Of a DNA stretch of 42,031 nt, positions 1 to 8,571 are shown in pieces. The stretch spans positions 25,549 to 67,579 of the forward strand of contig CAPQQE010000001.1 in assembly GCA_948687865.1 (NCBI GenBank), in the 5' to 3' direction. Position 1 is the stretch's first letter. Each line of letters starts with the position of its first letter. Below the pieces are notes generated by a model. The model was not told where the DNA came from and did not search any database. It was given only the letters and a program-made list of their open reading frames with translations. The DNA comes from an uncultured Bacilli bacterium (GTDB lineage Bacteria; Bacillota_I; Bacilli_A; RF39; UBA660). A program made the position numbers and the translations under genes.

Positions 1-836
1 TTAGATCTTGTTATTGTTTCAAATAATTTAATTATCATCAATTCACTAGTTGGTTTACCTGTACATACATTAATTGTATTGATTTGATTTACAGAAGATC
101 TAACTAAATTTAAAGATTTTATAATAGCCGTTGAAACATCAGATATATGAATATAATCTCTAATTTTTGTATTATCATATGTTATGTATTTATTTAGAAT
201 TCCAACTGATTCTTTATTTATATAAAATCTTAATAATTTAGAAAATATGTCATTTTTGTTTATCATAGTATTTCCTAAAATTCCTGTTGAGTCTACTCCA
301 CAAACATTAAATAATCTTAATATATTAATAGACCAATTTTCGTCCTTTTCTTCATTATAAAATTGTGTTATTATGTTTTCACACATTTTATCAGTTTTTG
401 TTTTTATATCTACTTTATTATTAAGTATATCTATTGTTTTATCTATTTCTTTAGATACACCTTCTTCTTCATAAATATCAGAAGATGCTTGAATTAATCT
501 TTTTACATTAAAAGTTTTCATTACATTTAATAAATTTAGTAACATATTAATTTTATTATTATAGTAGTCTAATGTATTTTCAAATACAGGCTCTGCTAAA
601 TTAATTACAGACTCTATTTGATTTTCTTTAAATATTTTTATTAATTCTTTTTCATCTAATAAATCTTTTGCATAAAATTTAAAATTCTTTTTTGTAATAT
701 CTTTTATATTTTTATAAGTAATTAGTAAAGAATTGCTTAAATTATCAAGAATTATAACTTCTTCACCATTAGAAATAAGATCTTTTGCTACGTTTGAGCC
801 AACGTATCCAAGTCCTCCTGTTATTAATACACTCAT
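1..836 (-). CDS. UDP-glucose 4-epimerase-like SDR protein, C-terminus beyond window, catalytic Tyr replaced
   Basis: The frame is open from an ATG at 836 to the left edge, so about 278 residues are seen and the C-terminus is missing. The N-terminus MSVLITGGLGYVGSN carries the GxxGxxG NAD-binding turn of the extended short-chain dehydrogenase family (GalE type). The conserved Ser of the active site appears as QASSDIY (about 116-122). Where GalE has YxxxK, this protein reads T146-K-T-D-K150: the Lys remains but the Tyr is gone. An intact paralogue lies at 33299-34408 with Y146/K150. It begins 2 nt after the upstream gene's stop, and its ribosome binding site is made of that gene's last Glu codons. 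Fold assignment is secure; true epimerase activity is doubtful. Confidence 0.8.
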   Translation of the reverse strand, partial: MSVLITGGLGYVGSNVAKDLISNGEEVIILDNLSNSLLITYKNIKDITKKNFKFYAKDLLDEKELIKIFKENQIESVINLAEPVFENTLDYYNNKINMLLNLLNVMKTFNVKRLIQASSDIYEEEGVSKEIDKTIDILNNKVDIKTKTDKMCENIITQFYNEEKDENWSINILRLFNVCGVDSTGILGNTMINKNDIFSKLLRFYINKESVGILNKYITYDNTKIRDYIHISDVSTAIIKSLNLVRSSVNQINTINVCTGKPTSELMIIKLFETITRS

Positions 837-838
837 TA

Positions 839-1165
839 TTACTCCTCCTCTTCAATTTCTTTTTGAGGTTCATTGTATTCCTCTATATTATTTTTATTTT
901 GTTTACTAAACAAGTTTAAAAAGATTTCTTTGATATAAACAAATGCTGTTAATGAAACTAATGATACATATTTTAAAATTGTTACTAATACTATATATGT
1001 AAATATTATTGGCCAAACAAATGATATAAAGAATTCTTTTATAAGTTGTTTATTTGTACCTATAAAATTTGCGTCTGTCTCTACTCTGTTATAATACATT
1101 ATGATAAAAGAAATAACATAACCTATTATGTAAATTATAAATATTTTTGTAATCAAATCTGTCAT
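839..1165 (-). CDS. small two-helix membrane protein with acidic tail
   Basis: 108 residues, not recognised. Two hydrophobic segments (about 6-25 and 46-68) predict an integral membrane protein; the rest is charged and ends in IEEEE. ATG at 1165 is preceded by AGGAGG, which overlaps the last codons of the deaminase gene. The terminal Glu codons (gag-gag-gag) act as the ribosome binding site for the epimerase-like gene 2 nt downstream, so part of the acidic tail may simply reflect translational coupling. Function unknown. Confidence 0.65.
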   Translation of the reverse strand: MTDLITKIFIIYIIGYVISFIIMYYNRVETDANFIGTNKQLIKEFFISFVWPIIFTYIVLVTILKYVSLVSLTAFVYIKEIFLNLFSKQNKNNIEEYNEPQKEIEEEE

Positions 1166-1166
1166 T

Positions 1167-1657
1167 CTAATAACCTCCTGTTAAAATATCTTTATTAATA
1201 ATCCAATCGTTAACATTAAGTACGTCATATTCTGTATCTGTTAATCTTATAATTACTTTCTTTATTCCTGCATTAATTATCATTCTTTTACAAAGTGAGC
1301 ATGGAGCAACGTTATCTACATACGTTTTTATACCGTCCTTAAGTTGTATTCCAACTAAATATAACTCACTATCAATCATTTCATTTCTTGAAGCATGAAT
1401 TATAGAGTTTTGTTCACTATGCACAGAGAGACATAAACTATAATCCATTCCTCTTTCTGAATTTTCTCTTAAGCATTTACCACATTCCAAACAAGATTCT
1501 ACTCCACGAGGAGCTCCATTAAATCTTGAGGCCGAGTAGAAATAACACTATCATTTTTTACAATTATAGAACCATATTGCCTTTTTAAACACGTTGACCT
1601 TTGTGATACAGATTCTGCAATGCTAAGATAGTAATTAGTTTTATCTATTCTACTCAT
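1167..1657 (-). pseudogene. deoxycytidylate (dCMP) deaminase, reading frame broken near 1526-1537
   Basis: dCMP deaminase makes dUMP for thymidylate synthesis, fitting ThyX in the same operon. The protein is encoded in two frames. ATG at 1657, after a strong AGGAGG, opens a 52-residue frame with the family N-terminus (STCLKRQYGSIIVKNDSVIST) that ends at TAG 1499-1501. The rest, RFNGAPRGVESCLECGKC followed by the catalytic HSE (zinc ligand and proton shuttle) and the zinc-binding PCSLC, is in the -1 (or +2) frame and runs to the stop at 1167. Joined near 1526-1537 the halves give a normal-length enzyme of about 160 residues. A TTG at 1490 could start a 107-residue product, but it would lack the N-terminal strands. 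Either a real frameshift, recoding, or a sequence error. Confidence 0.75.
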
Positions 1658-1678
1658 AAAAACCACCTCCTTTATATT

Positions 1679-3310
1679 TTACAAATTATTAACATCTAAT
1701 ATTACTGCTTCATTAAACCAAGTAGGGTAATCTTCTTTATATTGTTCATAGCATCTCATAAAATCTGAATCAAGTATGTATGTTACTGCTTCATCATCTG
1801 CTGATCTTACAGACCTACCTGATGCTTGTATTATATTCTCAATTGTTTTGTTTGTATACCATCTTCTATTTAGTTTTGTTTTAGTACTAATTCTTGTAGA
1901 ACCTAAATATAAATATGGCACTTTCGGTATTATTTGAAATCTAGATATATCTCCACCAAAGTTTACTCCTTCTGAAAATGATGGCGATATTAATAATCTG
2001 TTTTTTATATTTGTATCTAAAAACTTATTTAATATAGTTTTTGCTTCTGAAGCATTTGTGTTCATTAGAATTTGATAATCTACTCTGTTTTTGATATTAA
2101 CATATATCATATTACATAATTTATATGAATTACAATAAATTACTCCTGAGTCACCATTTTGTCTATGTGCAGTTAATAAATTGATTATTGAGTTAATTAA
2201 TTTTTTGAAATCGTCTGAATATTCATAATCTTTATCTGTTATTTTAACTTTTGCTGAATTCATAGGAATTATTGGTCTATTTTCTTTTTTAAATTTTGAA
2301 TTTAATTCAATATATTCTACTTTATCTGGATTTAATCCTAAATCTTTTATCATGTTTTTATGATTTATTACTGTAGCACTCATTAATACAATTTTAGGTG
2401 CAATATTTTTCATATAACCACTAAAAAATTCATCTATGTTTAATGGGACTAATCTATGTGCTTTTTTATCTTCACTATCATACAAAAAATTATCTTTATT
2501 TATAGAATCTTGATAATTTTGCCATTTGCATATTGCTTTTGCTAAATAATCTTGATAACCATAATCATTATCATTCTCACTCATATTTGCTAATATTGTT
2601 ATCATATCTGATATAGATTTATAGAATTCTGTAAAATTAAATAGATAATTTTCATTAGTAGTTGATAAAACTAATTCTCTTAATTCTTTTGTTTTTTGAT
2701 TTAACATTTCTTTTGAATAGTCAGCTAATGAAGTAACATGTTTAATCATATCATTATATGCTGATATTTCGTTTACCATATTTTCAGTCATACTTACTGT
2801 TGCATAATCAACTATGATATTCTCAATATTATGGCATTCGTCACATATTACTAAATCATATTTTTCTATTTTTGACTTAACATCAATCAAAGATAACATT
2901 AATTGATAATTAGATATAACTAATGGAAGATTATTCATTTCTTTTCGTCTTTCATAATATTCACATCCTGGGACTTTAGCTTTAAATAATGGACAACCTA
3001 TTTTAGCACATCTTGCAGTTGCTGGATTTTTAGTTGGATTCTTTGTACATTTATAATTTGTTGCTCCTTTACACGAAACACACTCATTTTTTAAATTGTC
3101 TTCTAATAAATCTATGTATTGATTTACTAAAACATTATTATTGTTTAAAATCAGTGTTCTACTATTGTAAGCTTTATAAATTTGATATGCTAAACCCGTT
3201 TTACCCCAACCAGTAGGAGCGTCTATAATTACAACATCTTTTTCTTTTAAAAGTTCTGCTACTCTTTCACCAATTTCAATTTGTTCTGGTATATCTTTTA
3301 ATATGCTCAA
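1679..3310 (-). CDS. DinG/XPD-family Fe-S DNA helicase
   Basis: A superfamily 2 ATP-dependent helicase that should unwind DNA 5'-3' in replication, repair or recombination. 543 residues. Walker A is APTGWGKT (31-38); Walker B/motif II is DECH (157-160); motif VI is QASGRSVRS (about 495-503). Between motifs I and II sits a Cys-rich insertion (C77, C80, C88, C101, C106, C116) in the position of the XPD/DinG iron-sulfur domain. The start is TTG at 3310, chosen because AGGAGG lies 7 nt upstream and the product begins right at the family's N-terminus. It sits between a small protein and the dCMP deaminase in the leftward operon. DEAH becomes DECH, a change that is common in this family. Confidence 0.88.
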   Translation of the reverse strand: MSILKDIPEQIEIGERVAELLKEKDVVIIDAPTGWGKTGLAYQIYKAYNSRTLILNNNNVLVNQYIDLLEDNLKNECVSCKGATNYKCTKNPTKNPATARCAKIGCPLFKAKVPGCEYYERRKEMNNLPLVISNYQLMLSLIDVKSKIEKYDLVICDECHNIENIIVDYATVSMTENMVNEISAYNDMIKHVTSLADYSKEMLNQKTKELRELVLSTTNENYLFNFTEFYKSISDMITILANMSENDNDYGYQDYLAKAICKWQNYQDSINKDNFLYDSEDKKAHRLVPLNIDEFFSGYMKNIAPKIVLMSATVINHKNMIKDLGLNPDKVEYIELNSKFKKENRPIIPMNSAKVKITDKDYEYSDDFKKLINSIINLLTAHRQNGDSGVIYCNSYKLCNMIYVNIKNRVDYQILMNTNASEAKTILNKFLDTNIKNRLLISPSFSEGVNFGGDISRFQIIPKVPYLYLGSTRISTKTKLNRRWYTNKTIENIIQASGRSVRSADDEAVTYILDSDFMRCYEQYKEDYPTWFNEAVILDVNNL

Positions 3311-3325
3311 CTAAGTACCTCCTTT

Positions 3326-3718
3326 TTATTTAGTAAGAAAACTATCTATCTTTTTAAAAAGATTTAAATTTTCTCTTGTTATTTCTATTTTGAACCTTTT
3401 AAAAATAATTCTGATTGTATTATTATCAATAAAAGCTAATTTATAATTTCTTATATAATAGTTATATGCATTAAGTATCTTAACACATAATTCTAATTCT
3501 TCAATTTTTGGAATTTTTATAGTTTTTCCACTAAATAATATTATAAAATTTATAAATGCTTCATTATTACCTAAAGCTAAGAAAATATCTGATAAAGTTT
3601 TTATATTTTCATCATTGTAGTCGTTTAAACAAGGAAGTAGCATTAATGCATCATACATTGGTCTTAATCTATCTTCAATTTTAGATGATTTTATTTCATT
3701 ATCTTTTTCATTTAACAT
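3326..3718 (-). CDS. hypothetical protein
   Basis: 130 residues, helical and charged, not recognised with confidence. The stretch from about 45 to 80 (IFLALGNNEAFINFIIL then FSGKTIKIPKIEELEL) vaguely recalls the 'GG-iyiPk' segment of Mor-type transcription activators, but no helix-turn-helix can be argued afterwards, so this is only a hint. ATG at 3718 follows AGGAG by 8 nt. The stop is 15 nt before the TTG of the helicase gene, indicating co-transcription with it. Confidence 0.6.
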   Translation of the reverse strand: MLNEKDNEIKSSKIEDRLRPMYDALMLLPCLNDYNDENIKTLSDIFLALGNNEAFINFIILFSGKTIKIPKIEELELCVKILNAYNYYIRNYKLAFIDNNTIRIIFKRFKIEITRENLNLFKKIDSFLTK

Positions 3719-3729
3719 TATAACAACTC

Positions 3730-4323
3730 CTAATTTTTAGTTACATTATATTTACTTTTTTCTGATAAATATTCTTTCTTAAATTTATCGTAAGAAATAA
3801 CTGCACTTTGACATATAGCATCTGCCATATCATGATTAAATTCTAAATACTGTTTTCTTGGTCCACCTGTAGTTACTAATAAGTCTATATCTTTCTTATT
3901 CTTATCTATTTCATTATCAATTACCCAATTCACACTGTCATCTTTATCTGAACTTGCTCCATGATAATCTTTAAGTATCATTGCCTTCCAAGATCTAACA
4001 GGTATTTCAATTATTTTACATTTATCTGAAAAATTATCAAGTATAGAAGTTTGTACTCTAGCCAAACTTACAATACTTCCTAGATTAATCAGACCTTTTC
4101 TAAATAAATTTATTTGTTCATATAATATAATATCATATTTATAAATTTGATAGTAATTCTCGATTAATCTGATTAACTTCTTTCTATGAGTATATGGGTC
4201 TGGCCCTTCATATTTTAAATAATCCCATGCTAATAATTCTCCATCTTCATTTCTAATTGCTAGACCATTTCTTGCTTTGCCTGCAATATCTATAGCACAT
4301 ATAATAGACATATTAAACATCAT
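3730..4323 (-). CDS. RuvC-like Holliday junction resolvase
   Basis: Predicted to cut four-way DNA junctions during phage recombination and before packaging. The RNase H/RuvC fold is indicated by CAIDIAGKARNG (D12, first metal ligand), ILYEQ (E69), and the C-terminal NHDMADAI (D165, D168). The length of 197 residues is near that of RuvC and the poxvirus A22-type resolvases. The reading frame overlaps the upstream gene by 11 nt; starts at 4323, 4320 or 4311 are all possible, and the last (MSIICAID) begins just after the upstream stop. No strong ribosome binding site decides between them, suggesting translational coupling. Confidence 0.8.
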   Translation of the reverse strand: MMFNMSIICAIDIAGKARNGLAIRNEDGELLAWDYLKYEGPDPYTHRKKLIRLIENYYQIYKYDIILYEQINLFRKGLINLGSIVSLARVQTSILDNFSDKCKIIEIPVRSWKAMILKDYHGASSDKDDSVNWVIDNEIDKNKKDIDLLVTTGGPRKQYLEFNHDMADAICQSAVISYDKFKKEYLSEKSKYNVTKN

Positions 4324-4792
4324 CTTCTTTCTTTATTAAATAACTACTCCTTAAATCATAAGAAAATACTATTTGATTATGAGCAAAATCTTCTCCATAC
4401 CAACAAAAATGATTTTTACCTTGTTGCGTTACATTTAAGTTCTTTCTTTGTTTACAAAAAAGTTTAAATCTTCTTTTTGCTAATTTTTCATTTGAAGTTG
4501 AAAAGATAATGCTACTTGTAACAGTTGAATATGTTCTGTCATCTGGTTCAAAATTTCCAGTAGAAAGTATTATATTATAAATTTTAGTTACTTTGTATTC
4601 TTTTGGTACATCTATATCTATGTAATAAGTTAAACAATGATTTATCATTTCTTCTATAGAACCTATAAATCCTTTACGTAATACTTCATATCTAGCACCA
4701 CTTATAGCATTCTTTTTATTCTTTTCCATCCATTCTTCTGTACATATGTATTGTTCTTCATAATCACATTTGATTTTAAAACAAATCTCCAT
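4313..4792 (-). CDS. hypothetical protein
   Basis: 159 residues, no recognised family. It is mixed alpha/beta in appearance, without signal peptide or membrane segment, and ends in acidic KKEDDV whose codons overlap the start of the resolvase gene. It sits between ThyX and the resolvase in the leftward operon, so a role in DNA metabolism is possible but cannot be inferred from the sequence. Confidence 0.6.
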   Translation of the reverse strand: MEICFKIKCDYEEQYICTEEWMEKNKKNAISGARYEVLRKGFIGSIEEMINHCLTYYIDIDVPKEYKVTKIYNIILSTGNFEPDDRTYSTVTSSIIFSTSNEKLAKRRFKLFCKQRKNLNVTQQGKNHFCWYGEDFAHNQIVFSYDLRSSYLIKKEDDV

Positions 4793-4798
4793 AATTTA

Positions 4799-5524
4799 TT
4801 ATTCCTCTATAAATGATATTTTCGCTAATTTAGCACCATACGTTTCTTCAAACTTTTCATTATATTCTACATTGTCAAATATTTCTGGCATTTCTTTTTT
4901 AAATAATAAAAGTAATGGTATTAAAAGTTGTTGAATAGATGGGTGTGCATGATTATTCGCTCTTAAAGATAGAACGTGTTTCCATTCTCTTATATTGCAT
5001 GTCATTGTAACTTCTGCTGCAGTACTATGAGGAAGAAACATTCTTAATTGATCTGCAGTGGTTTTTTCTATTCTAGAAGCTTGTAAATAAGCTGATTCTA
5101 TATTTTCCATGCATTCTTTCCAATATTTAGTTCTTAAAGCGTTTTGTATATCAAAATCATTTACTAATTCATCAGGATTTTTATCTAAATAAAATACTGG
5201 TTCAATAAACTTAATTTCATTATCAAACTTATCTTTACCATAGTTGCAGTACCTTGTGCTTTCGATTGAATAGGATGCTCCTGCTCTATGTCTTGTTAAA
5301 TCTTTATATACACCAATATCACATATCATTCTTATTGTGATCTTTTCATGTTCTAATACTGATTCATGACCTCTTGTTATACAATTTTTTAACAATGTTT
5401 TATAACTATCTTCTTTGATGTTTCCTTCACTTTTATAGCAAGTTCTACATGCTCTTTCGATATTTTTCATAATCTTAATACCATCAAATTTTTCTACTTC
5501 AATTTTAGGTTTTATAATTTTCAT
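4799..5524 (-). CDS. thyX: flavin-dependent thymidylate synthase ThyX
   Basis: Makes dTMP from dUMP using methylene-tetrahydrofolate, FAD and NADPH. The ThyX signature is at 78-92: RHRAGASYSIESTRY, containing RHR (78-80), S89 and R91, preceded by the typical SVLEHEKITIRMICDIGVYKDLT. The spacing between RHR and S is one longer than in the classical RHRx7S, as in the RHR-GxSY-ES-RY variants I know from Firmicute enzymes. 241 residues is a normal length. ATG at 5524 follows an AGGAGG. It is the downstream partner of dCMP deaminase (dUMP supply) and the consumer of the folate cofactor that FolD (30210-31103) can regenerate. Confidence 0.93.
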   Translation of the reverse strand: MKIIKPKIEVEKFDGIKIMKNIERACRTCYKSEGNIKEDSYKTLLKNCITRGHESVLEHEKITIRMICDIGVYKDLTRHRAGASYSIESTRYCNYGKDKFDNEIKFIEPVFYLDKNPDELVNDFDIQNALRTKYWKECMENIESAYLQASRIEKTTADQLRMFLPHSTAAEVTMTCNIREWKHVLSLRANNHAHPSIQQLLIPLLLLFKKEMPEIFDNVEYNEKFEETYGAKLAKISFIEE

Positions 5525-5536
5525 TTTTAATTCCTC

Positions 5537-5869
5537 CTATAAATTTATTTCTAACTCTCTGTTTACATATTCTGTTATTCTATCTATATTCATTTCTACT
5601 TGAGAGAACACATCTATTTTTATAAATTCATCTCTACTGCTAGATAGATCTCCCACTAAAATTTCATATTCTCTTCTGCACCAATATTTTCTGCAATAAA
5701 GAAGTATATAATTTTTTAAATCCTCTTTAGTATTTATCTTTTTATTCTTATATCTTTTGTATAATTCATCAATAAAATCTTGATAAAAGATATTGAAATT
5801 AATTAATTTATTAGAATTAAAATCCCAATTCAAAACATCCCATCTTAATTTTTTGTTCTTAACTTTCAT
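5537..5869 (-). CDS. conserved phage hypothetical protein
   Basis: 110 residues. The segment RKYWCRREYEILVGDL followed by IKIDVFSQVEMNIDRITEYV (about 60-100) resembles a small phage protein family recurring in Firmicute phages as 'W.RcEYEi ... kiDvy.Qi..N.dri..yv'; its function is unknown to me. ATG at 5869 has a good GGAGGT upstream. It is co-transcribed with ThyX, the ThyX start following 12 nt downstream. Confidence 0.65.
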   Translation of the reverse strand: MKVKNKKLRWDVLNWDFNSNKLINFNIFYQDFIDELYKRYKNKKINTKEDLKNYILLYCRKYWCRREYEILVGDLSSSRDEFIKIDVFSQVEMNIDRITEYVNRELEINL

Positions 5870-5888
5870 TTACTACCTCCATATAAAT

Positions 5889-6092
5889 TTATAAATTAAG
5901 TAAGCAACATAAATAACAATTATAAGTTTTTCTATCATTTTTTTTTATTATATAAGATTGTTCTCTTTTACCTCCAGCTAATAACAATAGTTCTATATAC
6001 TCTCTATTAGCTATATTGATTATTGTATTATAAATGAAATCTATTATAGCAATAACACTTACAAAATTAAAGATAAATTCAATCATCCCCAT
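5889..6092 (-). CDS. small membrane protein, hypothetical
   Basis: 67 residues. The N-terminal stretch MIEFIFNFVSVIAIIDFIYNT is hydrophobic (one membrane segment); a polar middle (GGKREQS, KKNDRK) is followed by a Cys-rich hydrophobic end CYLCCLL. GGAG lies at the proper distance from the ATG at 6092. It lies between the primase gene and the conserved hypothetical gene. Not recognised; retained because of its ribosome binding site and operon position. Confidence 0.5.
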   Translation of the reverse strand: MGMIEFIFNFVSVIAIIDFIYNTIINIANREYIELLLLAGGKREQSYIIKKNDRKTYNCYLCCLLNL

Positions 6093-6103
6093 AATTTTCT
6101 CCT

Positions 6104-7057
6104 TTATAATAATCTCATATTTAAGTTAAATGTAAACTCGTCATAAACTTTTTTATTTCTTTTAACATAATCTTGAAATGCTTTTTCTCCTAAATCTGCT
6201 GCATCTTTACCTCTTGGCATATTTACATAATATAACTTACCTTTATAATTTCTACTTAGTATATCTTTTATTAATTGCCTTGTACCATTATTTCCAGCTT
6301 CATCATTATCTAGACAACATATTAAATTTTTTGGCTTTAATTTTAATACTTGTTCTATTTGTGATTTACTTGGATGACAACCATACATACCAACACAATT
6401 CTTACCACCACATATTGCAGTAATACAACCTTCTACAATTATTAATTCTTCTGGATTATTAGGTTGTCTATGTAAATTAAATACTATTTTTGATTTATCT
6501 ATTCCAGCAGGATTTAAATATTTAGGTTGATTTCTGCCAGTATAATCTCTTGCTTGAAACACATCACACCATGTTTGTCCAAACATTTTATTAGGTATGA
6601 TTATTCTTTTTGAAAATTGATCTTTACCTAATCTTAATTGATAGTATTCAATTTTTTCATCATCTATTCCTCTACTTATTAAATAATTATATGGTTCAGT
6701 TCCTTTTAATATAGGTGCTTTTGGTAAATAAGTCATATTATATTCATCAGAAGTATTTTCATAGTCAGGTATTACAGAAGTTATATTTTTAATTGCAGTT
6801 AATCCTAGTAGATTATCATATAAAGTTTTCTTTTTAGCTTCTAATCTACCAGATGATCCACATCTAAAACAGTGCCATTGAAGCTTATGTGATGAATCTG
6901 GATCTACATTTACTCCTAATTTTCTGTCTGTTTTTATTTTTCCCACTTTGTCTTCACAAAATGGACAAATATAAGACATATTCTTACCATTTTCAGATAA
7001 AGAATAATCTGAACCAAAATGTTTTACAACTATTTCTATTAAATCGTCATTTCCCAT
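6104..7057 (-). CDS. DnaG-type primase (CHC2 zinc finger plus TOPRIM)
   Basis: Synthesises RNA primers for lagging-strand replication. The N-terminal zinc-binding domain has CPFC (C31, C34) and HCFRC (C63, C66). The catalytic TOPRIM domain shows IIVEG (E209) and CLDNDEAG (D250, D252). At 317 residues it is about half a bacterial DnaG and has no C-terminal helicase-binding or helicase domain, so it probably works with a separate helicase. It is the first gene after a terminator (7121-7142) and has its own GCATT-type promoter-like element at 7082-7103. Confidence 0.88.
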   Translation of the reverse strand: MGNDDLIEIVVKHFGSDYSLSENGKNMSYICPFCEDKVGKIKTDRKLGVNVDPDSSHKLQWHCFRCGSSGRLEAKKKTLYDNLLGLTAIKNITSVIPDYENTSDEYNMTYLPKAPILKGTEPYNYLISRGIDDEKIEYYQLRLGKDQFSKRIIIPNKMFGQTWCDVFQARDYTGRNQPKYLNPAGIDKSKIVFNLHRQPNNPEELIIVEGCITAICGGKNCVGMYGCHPSKSQIEQVLKLKPKNLICCLDNDEAGNNGTRQLIKDILSRNYKGKLYYVNMPRGKDAADLGEKAFQDYVKRNKKVYDEFTFNLNMRLL

Positions 7058-7081
7058 AATAGTTCCAACTTTCTTAAAATG

Positions 7082-7103
7082 TTATTTATATTATAAAATG
7101 CTA
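7082..7103 (-). promoter_or_regulatory. GCATT/TATA-type putative phage promoter upstream of primase
   Basis: On the minus strand the sequence reads TAGCATTTTATAATATAAAT, about 25 nt before the primase ATG. It matches the dispersed GCATT family found ahead of many genes in this window and is oriented with transcription. Confidence 0.45.
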
Positions 7104-7120
7104 TTTTATATAAAAATAAA

Positions 7121-7142
7121 TGCCTATTATCTATAATAGGCA
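7121..7142 (-). terminator. bidirectional intrinsic terminator after the topoisomerase A gene
   Basis: Perfect 9-bp stem TGCCTATTA/TAATAGGCA with loop TCTA. On the minus strand it is followed by TTTATTTTTATA, so it should stop transcripts arriving from the topoisomerase genes; the other side is also T-rich. It separates the topoisomerase unit from the primase unit, which has its own promoter-like motif. Confidence 0.75.
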
Positions 7143-7162
7143 CTTTTGATTTTATTATTCTT

Positions 7163-8557
7163 TTATTTTATAAATTTTGTTTCTATATATTTATTTTTTA
7201 ATATTTTAGATAACTCTTTTTTAAGCTCTGTATATTTCTTTATTAAAAATTCATATATGTCTGATCTATCATTTTCTAATGATTTTATTTTATCTTCAAT
7301 ATCTTTTATTTCATCTAAATGTTCTTTAGTTAAATATGATATTGGTTTTTGAATTACTTTAGTTGCTATATCTTGATTTATTTTATAAGTATCTACAAGT
7401 AATTTTATAGTATCTTCATAAGATAGCTGTGTAAATTTATTTACTAATTTATCTTTCTTAATCTTTTCAATTATTTGTAATATTAATAATTTTTTAGATA
7501 GATCTTCTAATTGTATTTTAATTCTATTATGATGAGTATCAATTAAATAACTTAAGTTCTTTTTAGCTACCAATTCAAAATTTGCTTCATCGTCGTAAAT
7601 GTAATCTTCATCAAAGAATGCCATGTTATAAGATTCTGATGATCTAAGTTTCTTCTTTAATTTATTATAAACTTCATCCATATTAATTTGTCTATTTGGA
7701 GCCCTCTCAACAACTATCTCAATTCTTGATGTTGTTTCATCTCTAACATCTATTTTATCTAATACTATTTCTCTGTCTAATATTTTTCTTACTTTATCAA
7801 TTAATTTTATATCTATACTATCTTTTATAGTTATTATTCTTTTATTCGAACTCATTTCTATTGTTGGTATAGTTATTATTGAACCATTACCAGTCTTCAT
7901 TATATTATTCCAATCTTCAACTGATGATACTATGTTTGTTTCTAAATTTGGATGAGGAATGAATTTATCTGCAGGAACATATTCTATATCTTTATGTTTC
8001 AATTTTTCTATATAATAATCAATTATTTGAAGTATATTTAATTCTGGTATTCTTAATGTTTTCATACCAGATGGTATTCCATAAGCTCCATTTATAAAAC
8101 ATAATGGCAAATATGTTGGTAATGCTAATGGTTCGTCTTTCTCAACCTCTCCTGGTACATAAGTAGTATATTCATAGCCTTCTGTAAATATTTTTATTGC
8201 TAAATCAGATAACATACCTTCAATATACCTAAATGCTGCATGATCTACTCCTTTTCCTCCAAAGTTACCTTGTGTATCTAATAATTTTAATTTACAATCG
8301 TCTGAACCTAATTGTGTGATAACTTCTGGAACTGACTCTGGATGTGGATGATAATCTAAACAAGGTCCAGTTAATGATGTTACTTTTATTTTTCTTCTTG
8401 GAGAATGCTTTGTCATAGAATATATTGCTCTTTTATATACTAATTTCATACCATCATATACACAAGGATATGCTCTACCCATTGCAACTTCTTTTCCATA
8501 TTGTGAATAGCTATCTTTAGCTTTTTCTAATGCATTTACTGTAGTTATTTCTCTCAT
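7163..8557 (-). CDS. type II DNA topoisomerase subunit A (GyrA/ParC type, phage form)
   Basis: The DNA breakage-reunion subunit. GRAYPCVYDGMKLVYKRAIY (27-46) matches the winged-helix segment of GyrA/ParC; the catalytic tyrosine is in AAFRYIEG (R110-Y111); NGAYGIPSGMKTLRIPEL matches the GxGxxxNIPPHN region. A coiled-coil arm occupies the last third. The length of 464 residues, with no C-terminal DNA-wrapping domain, resembles T4 gp52 rather than a gyrase, so topoisomerase without negative supercoiling is expected. It starts 14 nt after the B-subunit gene (8572-10416). Confidence 0.92.
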   Translation of the reverse strand: MREITTVNALEKAKDSYSQYGKEVAMGRAYPCVYDGMKLVYKRAIYSMTKHSPRRKIKVTSLTGPCLDYHPHPESVPEVITQLGSDDCKLKLLDTQGNFGGKGVDHAAFRYIEGMLSDLAIKIFTEGYEYTTYVPGEVEKDEPLALPTYLPLCFINGAYGIPSGMKTLRIPELNILQIIDYYIEKLKHKDIEYVPADKFIPHPNLETNIVSSVEDWNNIMKTGNGSIITIPTIEMSSNKRIITIKDSIDIKLIDKVRKILDREIVLDKIDVRDETTSRIEIVVERAPNRQINMDEVYNKLKKKLRSSESYNMAFFDEDYIYDDEANFELVAKKNLSYLIDTHHNRIKIQLEDLSKKLLILQIIEKIKKDKLVNKFTQLSYEDTIKLLVDTYKINQDIATKVIQKPISYLTKEHLDEIKDIEDKIKSLENDRSDIYEFLIKKYTELKKELSKILKNKYIETKFIK

Positions 8558-8571
8558 TTTATATCCCCTTT

